In this document: piece by piece, positions 16,042 to 26,338 of the stretch
Layout: each line of letters opens with the position of its first letter
Numbering within the stretch: position 1 is the stretch's first letter
From: Candidatus Rifleibacteriota bacterium
Lineage (GTDB): Bacteria > Muiribacteriota > Ozemobacteria > Ozemobacterales > Ozemobacteraceae
Length of the DNA stretch: 49,341 nt
Direction: 5' to 3'
Assembly (NCBI GenBank): GCA_024710355.1
Contig: JANJUX010000022.1
Coordinates: forward strand, 1 to 49,341
Made by a program: the position numbers and the translations under genes
Notes under the pieces: generated by a model
What the model saw: only the letters and a program-made list of their open reading frames with translations
Databases searched by the model: none
Told to the model about the DNA's origin: nothing

Positions 16042-17155
16042 GAACTTCTCCTGAAGACCTGAGAGTAAAAATCAGCGTGGTTCCGTCATGTTCATTCGAA
16101 ACGAACGACAGATTACCGCCAAGGGTCGCGGCCATGATTCTGGCAGAGTAGGTGCCGAGCCCGGAGCCCCTGTCTTTTCCGAATGTGACGTAACGCTCGA
16201 AGAAACGGTCGCGAATCTTTTCTGGAATGCTGCCGCTGTTATGAATCTTCACCGTTGCTTCATGGCCGTGATAAAGACTGACTTTTACCAGCCCGCCATC
16301 AGGCGAAGCCTCGATAGCGTTCTTGACCAGATTCGAGAAAATAGAAGAAAACAGAAGCTCTTCGCCTTTAACTTCGAATGTTTCGCTGTCCTGCGGCTCG
16401 CGGTCGTCTACACGAATATCACAAACGACATCGCGACTCGCTGCCAACCCGGAGCATTCCCGCAACACTTCGCGCAGAACCCTGAGAATGTCGACACCGG
16501 CCGGTTTTAGTTCGTAAGTTCCCTGTTCCATCTTGTAAAGATCGAGCGAGTGGTGGATCATTTCCATCAGACGTCGTGTGGTTCTGATCTGCAGATTGAG
16601 AATATTCTGCTGCGCCTGATTGAGGGGCCCTGCCGCCATAAGCATCTCGGGCGCATTCATAAAAACGGTCATCGGCCCTTTGAGGTCATGGCGGGCAATG
16701 CGCTCGATGTCTTCGCGCAGTCTGATGTTTTCCTGGAGAAGGCAGTTCTGTTTTTCGAGCTGGCGCATCGCCGAAGTCAGGCTCAGATGGGTTCTGACGC
16801 GGGCTCTGACAATCGCCGGGCTGACCGGCTTGACGATATAATCGACCGCACCGAGAGCAAAACCGTTCACTTCATCGATCTCTTCGTCGCGGGCCGAAAC
16901 AAAAATGACCGGAATCCTGTCCGTCTGCGGACTGGCTTTGAGGCGACGGCAAACTTCACTGCCATCGATGTCCGGCATGACAATATCGAGCAGAATCAGG
17001 TCGGGCGGGTTGGGCCCGCTGGCGAGCTGCAGCGCTTTCTGGCCATTCATGGCCATGATTACCTCGTATTCAGTTCGCAGAATACTGCCAAGAATCTCAA
17101 TATTATCGATAATATCGTCTACAACAAGTATTCTTGGCTTCGTCCGGTTTTCCAT
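16022..17155 (-). CDS. Receiver-histidine kinase fusion
   Basis: 377 residues, soluble. An N-terminal receiver with D57 (LLLDIVMPDIDG) and KP at 109-110 is followed by a coiled-coil linker, then a HisKA-like helix with H156 (RIARHDLKGPM) and an HATPase domain (NLVKNAIEAS, FGKDRGSGLGTYSARIMA). The HDLKGP form of the H-box marks the HisKA group that often pairs with receiver-first kinases. It probably takes phosphate from the large upstream hybrid kinase and passes it to the receiver-ATPase encoded next. It lies 16 nt after the hybrid kinase gene. Confidence 0.92.
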   Translation of the reverse strand: MENRTKPRILVVDDIIDNIEILGSILRTEYEVIMAMNGQKALQLASGPNPPDLILLDIVMPDIDGSEVCRRLKASPQTDRIPVIFVSARDEEIDEVNGFALGAVDYIVKPVSPAIVRARVRTHLSLTSAMRQLEKQNCLLQENIRLREDIERIARHDLKGPMTVFMNAPEMLMAAGPLNQAQQNILNLQIRTTRRLMEMIHHSLDLYKMEQGTYELKPAGVDILRVLREVLRECSGLAASRDVVCDIRVDDREPQDSETFEVKGEELLFSSIFSNLVKNAIEASPDGGLVKVSLYHGHEATVKIHNSGSIPEKIRDRFFERYVTFGKDRGSGLGTYSARIMAATLGGNLSFVSNEHDGTTLIFTLRSSGEVHENSCG

Positions 17156-17171
17156 GCTTTGTCTTCCCGTG

Positions 17172-20100
17172 TTATTTGTCAGCTTCGATGTCGATCTGCA
17201 GCCTGGCAGCCAGCTTCGTCAGGGGCTCGACGGCCTGGTCGAATTCGCCGGTTCTGACGGCTTTTTCCAGGAGCGAGTATTCTTCCTGACTGCATACGGA
17301 TCGCAATTCTTCACTGAGATTCTTATAACATTCTATCAGCTCGACGCTGCTTTGTTTAAGAAGTTTTATCAGAAGCGGCAATTCTTTATGAAGTTTCTGG
17401 GAAATCTGCGGCGTTGCCTGCCCGTCAAACTCGCTGGTTACCGGCTGCTCGTCCGGCAGGGCCACCCTTATGGCAGAAACGAGAGAACCGAGCCGGGCCG
17501 AGAAGTTTTTCATTTCAGTTTCAATCTGGGCGGCAGGTCTTGCTTCTTTGATGCAGCGTTCGAGGTTTTGAGCCTGGGCGAACACTTCGGTTGCCCCGAG
17601 ATTGCCTGAAACTCCCTTGATGGCGTGCACAAGCTGAGCGGCCCGGGTGGTATCACCCTGTTCGAGAAGCTGGGTAATTCTGGTGGAAACATTTGCCTGC
17701 TCCTCGACAAAGCGGCGCAGCAGCTTGACATAGAGAGAAAAGTTGCCCATAACCCTTCGCATGCCTGAAACGACGTCTAGCCCATCAACCCTGAAGCTTT
17801 CGGGGCTGCTCTCGGCAAGAACTTTCACCTGCTGAGCCCTGGGAATCTGCTGATCCGGGCGGCAGAAACGTCTGATCGTCTGAAAAAGATCTTCGGGGTT
17901 GATCGGTTTAACGATATGGGCATTCATGCCTGACTGCAGACAGCGGTCGCGCGCATCGCTCATCGCATGGGCAGTCATGGCAACGATCGGCAGATCGGCA
18001 AATCTTGAATCTGCTCTGATCATGCGGGTCGCGTCGAGGCCATCCATGTGAGGCATCTGAACGTCCATCAGAACTATATCCCACGGAACATCAGCCGCCA
18101 TTATTTCTTCGACTGCCTGACAGCCATCACTGGCGATGCGCACCGAGCAACCAGCCTGCTGCAGAAGTTCGAGCGCGATTTCCTGATTAATCAGATTGTC
18201 TTCGGCGAGCAGTACCCTGACGCCATAGAGCTGGTTTTTCCAGTCGTGCTCCTCAAAATGCTTCATGCCCTGACGGCGCAGCACCGGGGCGAAAATGCCA
18301 ATTACCGTATTCATCATATCAGACGGGGTTATCGGAGCCATGATCACGTCGTCGGCAACTGTGCTGCGAATGGTTTTGTCGTTGCAGAGCGCCGAAAATT
18401 CATCGCGGTGAGCGACCAGCACCACCGCCGGGCGCTTTTTAAGGGTTTGATCGTTGCGTATGGTGCGAGCCAGCTCCACACCATCCATATCTGTCAATTT
18501 GGCATAGATAAAAACCAGATCGCAGAGCTGCTCTTCAGGCTCGCTTTTCAAGGCTTCGAGAAGCTCACGCCCGGAAGGCACCAGTCTGACGGTGGCAGAA
18601 GACATTTCGAGATGCGCCATGAGACCGCGCCATGGCAGCACCCGGCTGTCAGTGATGATGAACCGGCGACCGCCGAGAACCTCTGAAACCGGCTGAGATT
18701 TTGCCGTTTCAACCCCGAACCAGGCCGAGAAAAAGAAGCGGCTGCCGCGACCGGGCTCTGATTCAACCTCGAGTTGACCGCCCATGGCGTTTGCCAGCTT
18801 TCGCGATATGCTCAGACCAAGGCCGGTGCCGCCATATTTGCGTGTCGTAGAGCCATCAGCCTGCGAAAAATCTTCAAAAATGCGTTTCTGTTGCTCTGGC
18901 GAAAGACCAATACCGGTGTCACGCACCGAGAACTCAAGCTTGACCTGCGACTCGATTTTTTCGAGCAGCGCCACTCTGACCTCTATTTCGCCGCGCTCGG
19001 TAAATTTGAACGCGTTCGAAACCAGATTGGTCAGAATCTGGCCCAGCCGATGCGGGTCACCAACCAGATTTTCAGGAATATCGGGCGGAATCATGAAAAA
19101 GAAATAGATTTCCCTGCCGTTACCGCCTGCCGAAACGACATTGGCAAGATCGCTCATCACCTCGTCGAGAACGAAACTGGTATTTTCGATGCTGAGCTTG
19201 CCGGCCTCGATCTTCGAAAAATCGAGAATATCGTTGATCAGTTCGAGAACCTTATTGCCAGAAACAAGAATCTTGTTGAGGTATTCATGAATCTTGTCGG
19301 GCATACCAGACTTCAATGCCAGGTGCGAATAGCCGATTACTGCATTCATCGGCGTTCTGATTTCATGACTCATATTGGCGAGAAATTGCGTTTTCGCGAC
19401 GTTCGCACCTTCGGCAGCCTTTTTCGCCTCTTCAAGCGCCTTCTGGGTATTCAGACTTTCGGTAATATCTTCTTTGACCGCTATAAAATGAGCAATCCTG
19501 CCCTCGGCATCGATAACCGGAGAAATATTGGCAGACTCCCAGTAAAGCTCGCCCGACTTGCGTCGGTTGCAAAAGCGGCCGGTCCAGCTTTTTCCGCTGA
19601 GAATTGTCTGCCACATGTCACGATAATATTCTGCCGGATGAACCTGCGAATTGACGATGCCCGGCGTCTTGCCAATCACCTCATCACGGCTGTAACCGCT
19701 GCTTTTACAGAATGAGCTGTTGACATACTCGATCACACCATTGGCATCAGTGATGACAACCATATTGGCACTGTTTTCGATGGCGCGTGACAACAGCATC
19801 ATGCCGTGCATCGAGTCGGCGAGTTCGTTCAGGGCCTGTTGCCTGCCGTAGAGAGCGAACGCGAAAATCGAAAGAACGATACTGAGAATGAAACTGCTTA
19901 TAAGTACAAAGGCAGAATCGAAACGCTGCATCGAATCTTCGTAAGCCGGCAATGAGAAAAACCTCGCATGTAAAAACCGGCCACAGATATCGACGGTAGA
20001 CGTTGCTATAAAACGTGATCTGCGGCAGCTGCCAATGCCAAGACCGGTTGAATCACACACCATTGTCTCAACACTTTCTGTAGAATTGTCGAAAAGCTGA

Positions 20101-20891
20101 ACGCCGATCTCATCTCTGTGACCACCAAGAACTGAACGAACATACTCGACAAGGTAAACCGGGCTGATCACCATGCCCGACAAATGCCGGGTCTCTGATG
20201 CCTGCCCTTCTGATCGCAGCTTTCTGACAACCGGAAAAACCCTCAGGAAACCCGTTTTGGCTTCGCCAGCCGATGCACTCTCGATCAGATTTATCCGACC
20301 CGAAATTGCGGAATTGCCCGTTTTTACAGCTTCCTCAACCGCCTGCCGCCGAACCGGGTCGGACAGGAGGTCAAAACCAATGACCCTGTCGATCTGGCTG
20401 CCCTGTGGCGAAACCATGATCACCGGCAGGTAGCTCTCTCTTTTACCGTCAGGCTTTATCTGCAAGGAGGATGACGCGAGAATGACCGTATCTGTGCCTT
20501 TTTGAAACAGACTGTCGTTGTCCGTGAACTGGGCAAAACCAATCGCGTAAACCCCTGGGTAAAAACGTTTTACCTGTAGAGATGCGACGAATGAATCCCA
20601 TTCCTGGCTGGTTACTTCTGACGAGGCCTCAAACAGAGCTGCGCAACTGCGCAGAAGCGCATCGTGCCCATTTGAAACGGCGGCAATACGATGCATAAAC
20701 TCAAGCACCGACGAGTTGAACTGAATTCTGTCACGTTCAGAATCGTGGGTTGTCACCTTTTGCCAGACCCAGACAGAAGCGACGAACGACACAACCAGAA
20801 CCAGCCAGGGAATAAGCCACCCCGCGGTTTTTCGACCTGCGCCATGCCTCTTGAGAGCCGAAGCATCGCCATTCGACGGCTTCCGGTCCAT
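17172..20891 (-). CDS. Large membrane hybrid histidine kinase (CHASE-PAS-HisKA-HATPase-REC-REC-Hpt)
   Basis: 1239 residues. Transmembrane helices at about 24-43 and 328-348 bracket a periplasmic CHASE-type sensor ([31 protein letters not shown]). Then a PAS domain (370-480), HisKA with H509 ([17 protein letters not shown]), HATPase (about 620-740), two receivers and a C-terminal Hpt ([12 protein letters not shown]). The first receiver is degenerate: the phospho-aspartate is replaced in [13 protein letters not shown], where tyrosine stands in its place. The second is intact ([13 protein letters not shown]). Layout predicts a His-Asp-His relay to the downstream genes. The ligand is unknown; CHASE domains bind small molecules such as cytokinins or peptides. 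Confidence 0.94.
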   Translation of the reverse strand: MDRKPSNGDASALKRHGAGRKTAGWLIPWLVLVVSFVASVWVWQKVTTHDSERDRIQFNSSVLEFMHRIAAVSNGHDALLRSCAALFEASSEVTSQEWDSFVASLQVKRFYPGVYAIGFAQFTDNDSLFQKGTDTVILASSSLQIKPDGKRESYLPVIMVSPQGSQIDRVIGFDLLSDPVRRQAVEEAVKTGNSAISGRINLIESASAGEAKTGFLRVFPVVRKLRSEGQASETRHLSGMVISPVYLVEYVRSVLGGHRDEIGVQLFDNSTESVETMVCDSTGLGIGSCRRSRFIATSTVDICGRFLHARFFSLPAYEDSMQRFDSAFVLISSFILSIVLSIFAFALYGRQQALNELADSMHGMMLLSRAIENSANMVVITDANGVIEYVNSSFCKSSGYSRDEVIGKTPGIVNSQVHPAEYYRDMWQTILSGKSWTGRFCNRRKSGELYWESANISPVIDAEGRIAHFIAVKEDITESLNTQKALEEAKKAAEGANVAKTQFLANMSHEIRTPMNAVIGYSHLALKSGMPDKIHEYLNKILVSGNKVLELINDILDFSKIEAGKLSIENTSFVLDEVMSDLANVVSAGGNGREIYFFFMIPPDIPENLVGDPHRLGQILTNLVSNAFKFTERGEIEVRVALLEKIESQVKLEFSVRDTGIGLSPEQQKRIFEDFSQADGSTTRKYGGTGLGLSISRKLANAMGGQLEVESEPGRGSRFFFSAWFGVETAKSQPVSEVLGGRRFIITDSRVLPWRGLMAHLEMSSATVRLVPSGRELLEALKSEPEEQLCDLVFIYAKLTDMDGVELARTIRNDQTLKKRPAVVLVAHRDEFSALCNDKTIRSTVADDVIMAPITPSDMMNTVIGIFAPVLRRQGMKHFEEHDWKNQLYGVRVLLAEDNLINQEIALELLQQAGCSVRIASDGCQAVEEIMAADVPWDIVLMDVQMPHMDGLDATRMIRADSRFADLPIVAMTAHAMSDARDRCLQSGMNAHIVKPINPEDLFQTIRRFCRPDQQIPRAQQVKVLAESSPESFRVDGLDVVSGMRRVMGNFSLYVKLLRRFVEEQANVSTRITQLLEQGDTTRAAQLVHAIKGVSGNLGATEVFAQAQNLERCIKEARPAAQIETEMKNFSARLGSLVSAIRVALPDEQPVTSEFDGQATPQISQKLHKELPLLIKLLKQSSVELIECYKNLSEELRSVCSQEEYSLLEKAVRTGEFDQAVEPLTKLAARLQIDIEADK

Positions 20892-21014
20892 TTATCTGCA
20901 CCTCTGATCAGCTTTTTGTCTAGAACTGCGGCGCTGCAGAACGAACAGAGCTGGCAGCGGCAGGCGGCCGGCACACCTTAGCGCAAGTGTACACAGCCTC
21001 GATTTTCTCCCCCA

Positions 21015-21023
21015 AGTATAGCA
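21015..21023 (-). promoter_or_regulatory. Candidate extended -10 promoter for the signalling operon
   Basis: On the minus strand TGCTATACT is an extended -10 (TGn plus TATACT), with no good -35. It lies 124 nt before the hybrid kinase ATG and just beyond the terminator of the ABC operon, so the kinase operon should have its own promoter about here. Confidence 0.35.
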
Positions 21024-21053
21024 TGACCGTAAAATACGAAACGGATTATTCAG

Positions 21054-21094
21054 AAAAAAATCGGGGCCGTTTCGCCAGTATGCGAAACAGCCCC
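21054..21094 (-). terminator. Rho-independent terminator of the Gld-like ABC operon
   Basis: On the minus strand a GGGGC-T-GTTTCGC stem pairs with GCGAAAC-G-GCCCC around a 6-nt loop (hairpin 21063-21094) and runs into GATTTTTTT. It begins 18 nt beyond the stop of the PpiC-fusion gene. Confidence 0.9.
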
Positions 21095-21112
21095 TGCCGT
21101 AAAAGCGATAGA

Positions 21113-22570
21113 TTATTTGTCGCGACGGATGATGTGGTAGCCGAACGGGCTTTTCACAACACCCGAGATTTTACCCACCTCAAGCGCATAGGCGGCATCT
21201 TCGAACTCTTTTGCCATCATACCCCGGCCAAATTCGCCGAGCGAACCGGCGGCCGATTTGCCGCTCGGGCAATCGGAATTTTCAGAGGCAATTTTGCCGA
21301 AATCTTCGCCTTTTTTTATACGATCGAGAAGCTCTTCAGCCAGTTTTTTTGCCTCTTCGTCGCTCCGCGTCGCCTCACTACGCTCGGCGCCCTTATAGGC
21401 AAGAAGAATATGGCTGGCAGAAACCTTGTCGCTGACCGCAGCGGCCGCGCTGGCAACTTCTGCCGTGCCCGAAGCATCGGCAGGCGGTTCCGGCTTCGGC
21501 TTCGCTTCGCTGAGATCGGCAGATTTCAGCATCAGGGGCCTGACCCGGTGTTCCTGCAGAGCATAAAGCATTTTTTTCGCGTTAGCCGCAAGCTCATCGG
21601 CAATAGAACGAACCCCGGCATCTGAACCGGCGTATTCAGCGCCAAGCCACAGCAGATGCATTTTGCCTTTGCCGGGAATCTCGACTGCACCAGAACTGAC
21701 AAGCAGCTGAAGCTTCAGACCATCGAAACTTTCAACAGCGAGCGTCAGACTGTCGGACAGGTCTTTGTGCAGCTCCGGGCTGTCGGTTGCTATAAAATCG
21801 TCGAAGGTCAGATTGGCAAAAAAGTTCTGCACTGCCGGCAAAGCCGACTGTTTCGTCTGCATATCCTCGGCAAGCCCGCTCAAAACAAGGCTGTCGGTAG
21901 CACCGGCGCGGGCCAGGCTGAATTTTTCACTGTCGTCTGAATATTTCCAGGCGATCTGTTTCAGCTTGTCGGCACTGATTTTGACCAGCTCTTTGCCCAG
22001 CCAGTTTTTCTGATCTTTATCGAGCCAGATAAAGCTCGACAACAGATAAACATAGTCAGACCCGCCAAAACGGAAATACTGGCCGTCGTTGCCAAAACCC
22101 TGGCTGCCATCGACCGATTTTGCCTGACGCCCCTTGCCCAGATACAATTCTCTGACAGTTGCGCCCGAAACGTCTTTGAGAGTTATCAGAGCGCTGTCGG
22201 CGCCACTCACTGTCGCAGCATCGACAGCGACAGAAGCAACGCCGAGATCGGCATGACGCTGCGGGTTACCGCTGACGCTTTCAACGATTTTGGCGGCATT
22301 GACCTGCTGAAAAAATTCTTCGAGGCGGTTTGAATCGACGCGCATGTCATGCAGACCGGGTAGACGCCAGATACCGTTGACCTTTTTCAGTTCGAGCGAA
22401 CCCTGGTCGGATTTGAGGGTTATACCAGAAATGCCGTCGATATCGGCAGCTTCAACCAGGTTTTTGCCGACAAACGGGTCAGGAGCCACTTCAGGCCGGC
22501 TGCCATGCTGCAGCGCGAACGCCACAGCCACAAGTACAATGGCAATCAGCAATAATTTCAGGTTTTTCAC
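21113..22570 (-). CDS. DUF4340-like protein fused to a parvulin (PpiC) prolyl isomerase
   Basis: 485 residues. A membrane anchor at 4-21 is followed by a beta-rich DUF4340-like region (about 35-340: GISGITLKSDQGSLELKKVNGIWRL, FFQQVNAAKIVES), an Ala/Pro/Glu-rich linker (355-385) and a parvulin domain (about 386-485). The parvulin core looks intact: SHILL, the GKSAAGSLGEFGRGMM segment, EFEDAAYAL and SPFGYHIIRRD. DUF4340 proteins normally end without such a domain and accompany GldG-type proteins. Last gene of the ABC operon, overlapping gldG-like by 4 nt. A folding role outside the membrane is inferred. Confidence 0.88.
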   Translation of the reverse strand: MKNLKLLLIAIVLVAVAFALQHGSRPEVAPDPFVGKNLVEAADIDGISGITLKSDQGSLELKKVNGIWRLPGLHDMRVDSNRLEEFFQQVNAAKIVESVSGNPQRHADLGVASVAVDAATVSGADSALITLKDVSGATVRELYLGKGRQAKSVDGSQGFGNDGQYFRFGGSDYVYLLSSFIWLDKDQKNWLGKELVKISADKLKQIAWKYSDDSEKFSLARAGATDSLVLSGLAEDMQTKQSALPAVQNFFANLTFDDFIATDSPELHKDLSDSLTLAVESFDGLKLQLLVSSGAVEIPGKGKMHLLWLGAEYAGSDAGVRSIADELAANAKKMLYALQEHRVRPLMLKSADLSEAKPKPEPPADASGTAEVASAAAAVSDKVSASHILLAYKGAERSEATRSDEEAKKLAEELLDRIKKGEDFGKIASENSDCPSGKSAAGSLGEFGRGMMAKEFEDAAYALEVGKISGVVKSPFGYHIIRRDK

Positions 22571-24501
22571 AGCATCGACCTCCTGGTGTTCTGTCTGAAA
22601 TAGATGAAACTGCCGAGAAGCATCACAAGAATCGGCATCAGCAAAAGATTAACGAAAGTAACCCGGGCACCGAGGCTTTCGATATCCTGGCGCAGCAGTT
22701 TGCGGATTTCGCGGCGCCGGCGCATGGTTTCAGACTGTTCGGCGCGGGCCCGTTCAACCTCGCCGCGCTGTTCGGCACTCAGAATCAGGCGTTCACCATC
22801 TTTCTTCTGAGACTGCAGCTGGTTGATACGGTTTTGAATCTCTTCGAGCTTGCGGGTCAGGGTGATTTCTTCTTCCTGCCACTTTTTCTGGGCTTCGCGC
22901 TCGATCTCTTCGACTCTGGTGAAAGAGCGGTTCGAACGGTTGCGCGAGCGCACCGCGATCAGATCAGAAGAACCGGCAAGCAGGTCGACCGAGTTGGCGA
23001 TGAAGGCCAGGTTGTCGTTGAGCGGCTGCAGCAGCAGGCTGCCGAAGAAGTTGACCGCTCTGACCGAGTAATCGTTCTGCAGCAGGTCGGTATCGGCGAC
23101 CACCATTACCGAAACGGCCGAAGCGGCTTTGGCCACGTGTTTTGTCTTAAGATCGGCATGGCGAGCCTCTCTGACTTTTTTCGCGTCTTCAGTTTCGCCT
23201 TCAGGAGCGGCAATCGCCGGGGGTTCTGCAAAAGCCGAGGCGAACTGCCCTCTGACCATCGCCGCAAGCGTCTTCTGACTGCCGGTTGCCGGCAGACTGC
23301 GCACGATTTCGTCAGGAATCGTCATCGCCTTCATGATATCAGTTTCGTTACCGGCGGCTGTGGTCTGCAGAACATTGGTGAATTCATGCGTCGAACCCTG
23401 CGCCTTGCTCAAAAAGCCCGAATTAACCAGCAGCATAGTGTTCAGCTTACCGCTGACTGCAGCTTCACGGTTAAATGATTCGCCCTTGATGCTCAGCCAG
23501 AGCGGATGATTGCCAAGTCCCTGCGGGCCCATGTTGACCTGGGTGGCCGAATTGACGTCGGCGGCAAGTTTCTGCGGGCTGTAATCGATACCCCAGGCCT
23601 TGAACAGGGCCGGAACATCGGACGAGCGATTCATCATGCCCATGAACGGGTTGGCGGCGGCCTGCTGGTTATCGGCCATCGCTGCCGGGTCGACCATGAC
23701 GATCGCCCGACCGCCCTTGACCACGAACTGGTCGATCGCATAAACCGTCGCCTCGGACAGATTCTTCGGGTGAATGACCATCAGCAGATTGATTTCGGGG
23801 CTGATAGCCTCACTGTTCTCTTCAACTTTTCGGATATCGAAGTTCTTGCGCAGTTCTTTGACAAAAAGCCAGTCGTCGGGCTGCCCCGGCTGGGGCGCCA
23901 TAAACGGCATACTGTCAGCCCTGAGAACCGGCAGTGACGAGAGAATGCCGATCACCGGTTTTTTCGCGGCCGAAACCTGAACGATGGCACGGGTAATGTC
24001 GTATTCAAGAAATTCTTCGCGGTCGACAGCAAAAAACGGAATCACTTCTTCTTTATCAGCGGCCATAGCCACCATGCCAAGATAGAACTTCTCACCGGTC
24101 GGCAGTCCGGCGGCGGCGAGACCGTATTTGACGGCCCATTCTTCGACATCGGTGTCGGGCTGCGGGTCGAGAATTTCGAGTTCGAGCCGGCCACCGCTGG
24201 CAGATACGTATTCGCCGAGAAATTCCTCTACCCTTTTCCCATACTGTTTGTAAAGAAAGGGCACGTTGGCCATCGAACGCGAAAAGTAGAATTTGAGGCG
24301 GGTTTTGTCATTGAGCTTGCCGAGTACTGCCCGGGTGCCTTCAGAAAGCGTGAACAGCTTTTCGGCGGTCAGATCGGCACGCAGAACCGCAAAGCCCGCA
24401 ATGAAATTTACCGCGATGAGAATTACGCCGAACAGCAGCACTGAAGCCAGTGAAGCCGCAATGCCGCCAATTTTTGCATTATGATTGGTATTGCTGGTCA
24501 T
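22567..24501 (-). CDS. GldG-like ABC-associated substrate-binding/auxiliary protein
   Basis: 644 residues. A membrane helix near the N terminus (16-38) is followed by the typical LRADLTAEKLFTLSEGTRAVLGKL and IFT-like fold of the ABC-type uncharacterised transport (GldG) family, with the segment LLMVIHPKNLSEATVYAIDQFVVKGG. A long charged coiled coil (about 560-610) precedes a C-terminal membrane helix (VNLLLMPILVMLLGSFIYF). In Bacteroidetes GldG is needed for gliding; elsewhere the homologues are of unknown substrate. Forms an operon with the permease and ATPase genes. Confidence 0.87.
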   Translation of the reverse strand: MTSNTNHNAKIGGIAASLASVLLFGVILIAVNFIAGFAVLRADLTAEKLFTLSEGTRAVLGKLNDKTRLKFYFSRSMANVPFLYKQYGKRVEEFLGEYVSASGGRLELEILDPQPDTDVEEWAVKYGLAAAGLPTGEKFYLGMVAMAADKEEVIPFFAVDREEFLEYDITRAIVQVSAAKKPVIGILSSLPVLRADSMPFMAPQPGQPDDWLFVKELRKNFDIRKVEENSEAISPEINLLMVIHPKNLSEATVYAIDQFVVKGGRAIVMVDPAAMADNQQAAANPFMGMMNRSSDVPALFKAWGIDYSPQKLAADVNSATQVNMGPQGLGNHPLWLSIKGESFNREAAVSGKLNTMLLVNSGFLSKAQGSTHEFTNVLQTTAAGNETDIMKAMTIPDEIVRSLPATGSQKTLAAMVRGQFASAFAEPPAIAAPEGETEDAKKVREARHADLKTKHVAKAASAVSVMVVADTDLLQNDYSVRAVNFFGSLLLQPLNDNLAFIANSVDLLAGSSDLIAVRSRNRSNRSFTRVEEIEREAQKKWQEEEITLTRKLEEIQNRINQLQSQKKDGERLILSAEQRGEVERARAEQSETMRRRREIRKLLRQDIESLGARVTFVNLLLMPILVMLLGSFIYFRQNTRRSML

Positions 24502-24512
24502 TGTCTGCCTCC

Positions 24513-25247
24513 TTACTCGGCTTTCTTGCGTTCAAGCACCAGAGCATTGGCTGCGAGCATGAACACAATCACCGAAATGAAATATACCAGATCGCGGCTG
24601 TCGATCAGACCACGCTGAAAGCCCTGGTAATGCGTAAAGAAACTGAAAGCCGAAATCGCATCAGACAGCCAGACCGGCAGGTAACGGTTCAAAAAGTCGG
24701 TAAAGACACCGACACCGAGCATCAGCATCGCAAAGCAGGCAACGACCGAAATTACAAAGCTGATGACCTGATTTTTCGTCATCGCCGAGAACAGGCAGGT
24801 CACCGCGAGAAAGCCGCCAGCCAGCATAAAAGAACCGAGATATGAGCTCAAGATGATGCCATAATCAGGGCTGCCAAGATAGGCGACAGTCAGCACCATC
24901 GGAAAAGTCAACACCAGAGCGATACCGATGAACAGCCAGGCCGCGACGAATTTGCCGGCCAGGGCTTCCCACAGGGTAATCGGCAGAGTGAACAGCAGTT
25001 CAATTGTGCCGCTCTTGCGCTCTTCAGACCAGAGGCGCATGCCTACTGCCGGCACCAGAAACAGATACAGCCAGGGGTGCCAGATAAAAAACGGTTCGAG
25101 CGTAGCGATGCGGTTTTCAAAAAACCTTGAAATGAAGAAAGTGCAGCCCGAGGTTGCCAGCAGAAAGATCACGATAAAGACATAAGCCACCGGTGATTCG
25201 AAATAGCTTTTGAGTTCGCGTTTCAACACAGCTTTGAAGTTTCTCAT
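24513..25247 (-). CDS. ABC-2 type permease (GldF-like)
   Basis: 244 residues with six membrane segments, in the standard layout: RELKSYFESPVAYVFIVIFL at the N terminus, then MRLWSEERKSGTIELLFTLPI, the conserved cytoplasmic loop of ABC-2 permeases. It overlaps the ATPase gene by 4 nt and is followed by the gldG-like gene after 11 nt. Its role is the membrane channel of the GldAFG-like system. Confidence 0.9.
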   Translation of the reverse strand: MRNFKAVLKRELKSYFESPVAYVFIVIFLLATSGCTFFISRFFENRIATLEPFFIWHPWLYLFLVPAVGMRLWSEERKSGTIELLFTLPITLWEALAGKFVAAWLFIGIALVLTFPMVLTVAYLGSPDYGIILSSYLGSFMLAGGFLAVTCLFSAMTKNQVISFVISVVACFAMLMLGVGVFTDFLNRYLPVWLSDAISAFSFFTHYQGFQRGLIDSRDLVYFISVIVFMLAANALVLERKKAE

Positions 25248-26218
25248 CTGGCAACGCCCCCTTTCGTCAGGCTATAAAACACTTCGTTCAGATCGCCCTT
25301 CTCGACGGTGAAACCGTCGACCTGCCAGTTTTTCTGATGAATGAAACTTGCGGTTTCATGAGCAATCGACTTGCCGCTCATCGGATAAAGACGCAGCCTG
25401 ATGACTTTTTTGCCGTTCTTTTCAGCACCGCCCTCTGCGGCCGATGGTGTCAGGTCGGTCACACGGTCGACGAACTGTACCTTTTCGAGACCGGCCAGGG
25501 CATCTTTAGCCTCGACGCCGATAAGTTCAAGAGTTATGGCGCCGTGCAGTTTCGAGCGGCTGCGCAGCTCTTCGGGGCTGCCGTCGGCGACGATTTTTCC
25601 CTCGCCGATGATGATGGCGCGGCTACAGACCGCTTCGACCTCTTCGAGAATGTGAGTCGAGAGAATGATGCACTTTTCGCGGCCCATCTGCTTGATCAGG
25701 TTGCGCACTTCCTGCTTTTGATTGGGGTCGAGACCATCGGTGGGCTCGTCGAGAATCAGATACTCAGGGTCATGCAGAAAAGCCTGCGCGAAACCGACGC
25801 GCTGCCTGAAGCCCTTCGACAGGGTATCGATCTGCTGATAGGCAACCTCTTTGAGATTGCAGGTCTCCATAATCTTTTTAACCCGGTTCAGGCGCTCGTC
25901 ACCGTCATAGCCGCGCACTTCGGCCGCGAACATGAGAAAGTCAAAAACGTTCATGTCGCGATATGACGGCGAAGATTCGGGCAGATAGCCGATCTTCGCG
26001 CGCGCTTCGAGCGGCTGCGCGATCACGTCGAAGCCGCCGACGGTTGCCGTACCCGATGTGGGTGGCAAAAACGTGGTAATCATTTTCATGGTTGTCGATT
26101 TGCCCGCGCCGTTCGGCCCGAGAAAGCCAAGGATTTCGCCCTTGCCGACCGTGAATGATATGTTGTCTACGGCCTTTATCGAGCCAAAATGCCGGGTCAA
26201 TGACTGTACCGCAATCAT
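25244..26218 (-). CDS. ABC transporter ATPase (GldA-like)
   Basis: 324 residues. Walker A GPNGAGKST (34-42), signature LSKGFRQRVG, Walker B YLILDEPTDGLD and the switch histidine in LSTHILEEVE are all present. A C-terminal extension of about 100 residues is typical of the GldA/NatA group. First gene of the four-gene operon; an AGGAGG lies just before the ATG. Energises export or remodelling by the GldF/G partners. Confidence 0.93.
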   Translation of the reverse strand: MIAVQSLTRHFGSIKAVDNISFTVGKGEILGFLGPNGAGKSTTMKMITTFLPPTSGTATVGGFDVIAQPLEARAKIGYLPESSPSYRDMNVFDFLMFAAEVRGYDGDERLNRVKKIMETCNLKEVAYQQIDTLSKGFRQRVGFAQAFLHDPEYLILDEPTDGLDPNQKQEVRNLIKQMGREKCIILSTHILEEVEAVCSRAIIIGEGKIVADGSPEELRSRSKLHGAITLELIGVEAKDALAGLEKVQFVDRVTDLTPSAAEGGAEKNGKKVIRLRLYPMSGKSIAHETASFIHQKNWQVDGFTVEKGDLNEVFYSLTKGGVAR

Positions 26219-26293
26219 GGCAAAACCTCCTTACATTCTTTCTGAATATCTCTTGACCCGAAAGAATTAAAAAGGTTTCAACTTTTTTATTTT

Positions 26294-26315
26294 TTTGATT
26301 TCAGCTAGAATCAAA
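26294..26315. promoter_or_regulatory. Inverted repeat between divergent ABC and HDOD genes
   Basis: TTTGATT and AATCAAA arms (7 bp) around an 8-nt centre in the 120-bp gap between two divergent starts. Placement suggests a shared operator, but no regulator gene is adjacent. The arms are AT-rich and could be chance. Confidence 0.3.
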
Positions 26316-26338
26316 TCAATTACAACAACGAGGCTGAC

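Noticed and set aside
18774..19715. 313-residue open frame antisense to the hybrid kinase
   Set aside because: The opposite strand encodes HisKA/HATPase motifs in full; this frame has none.
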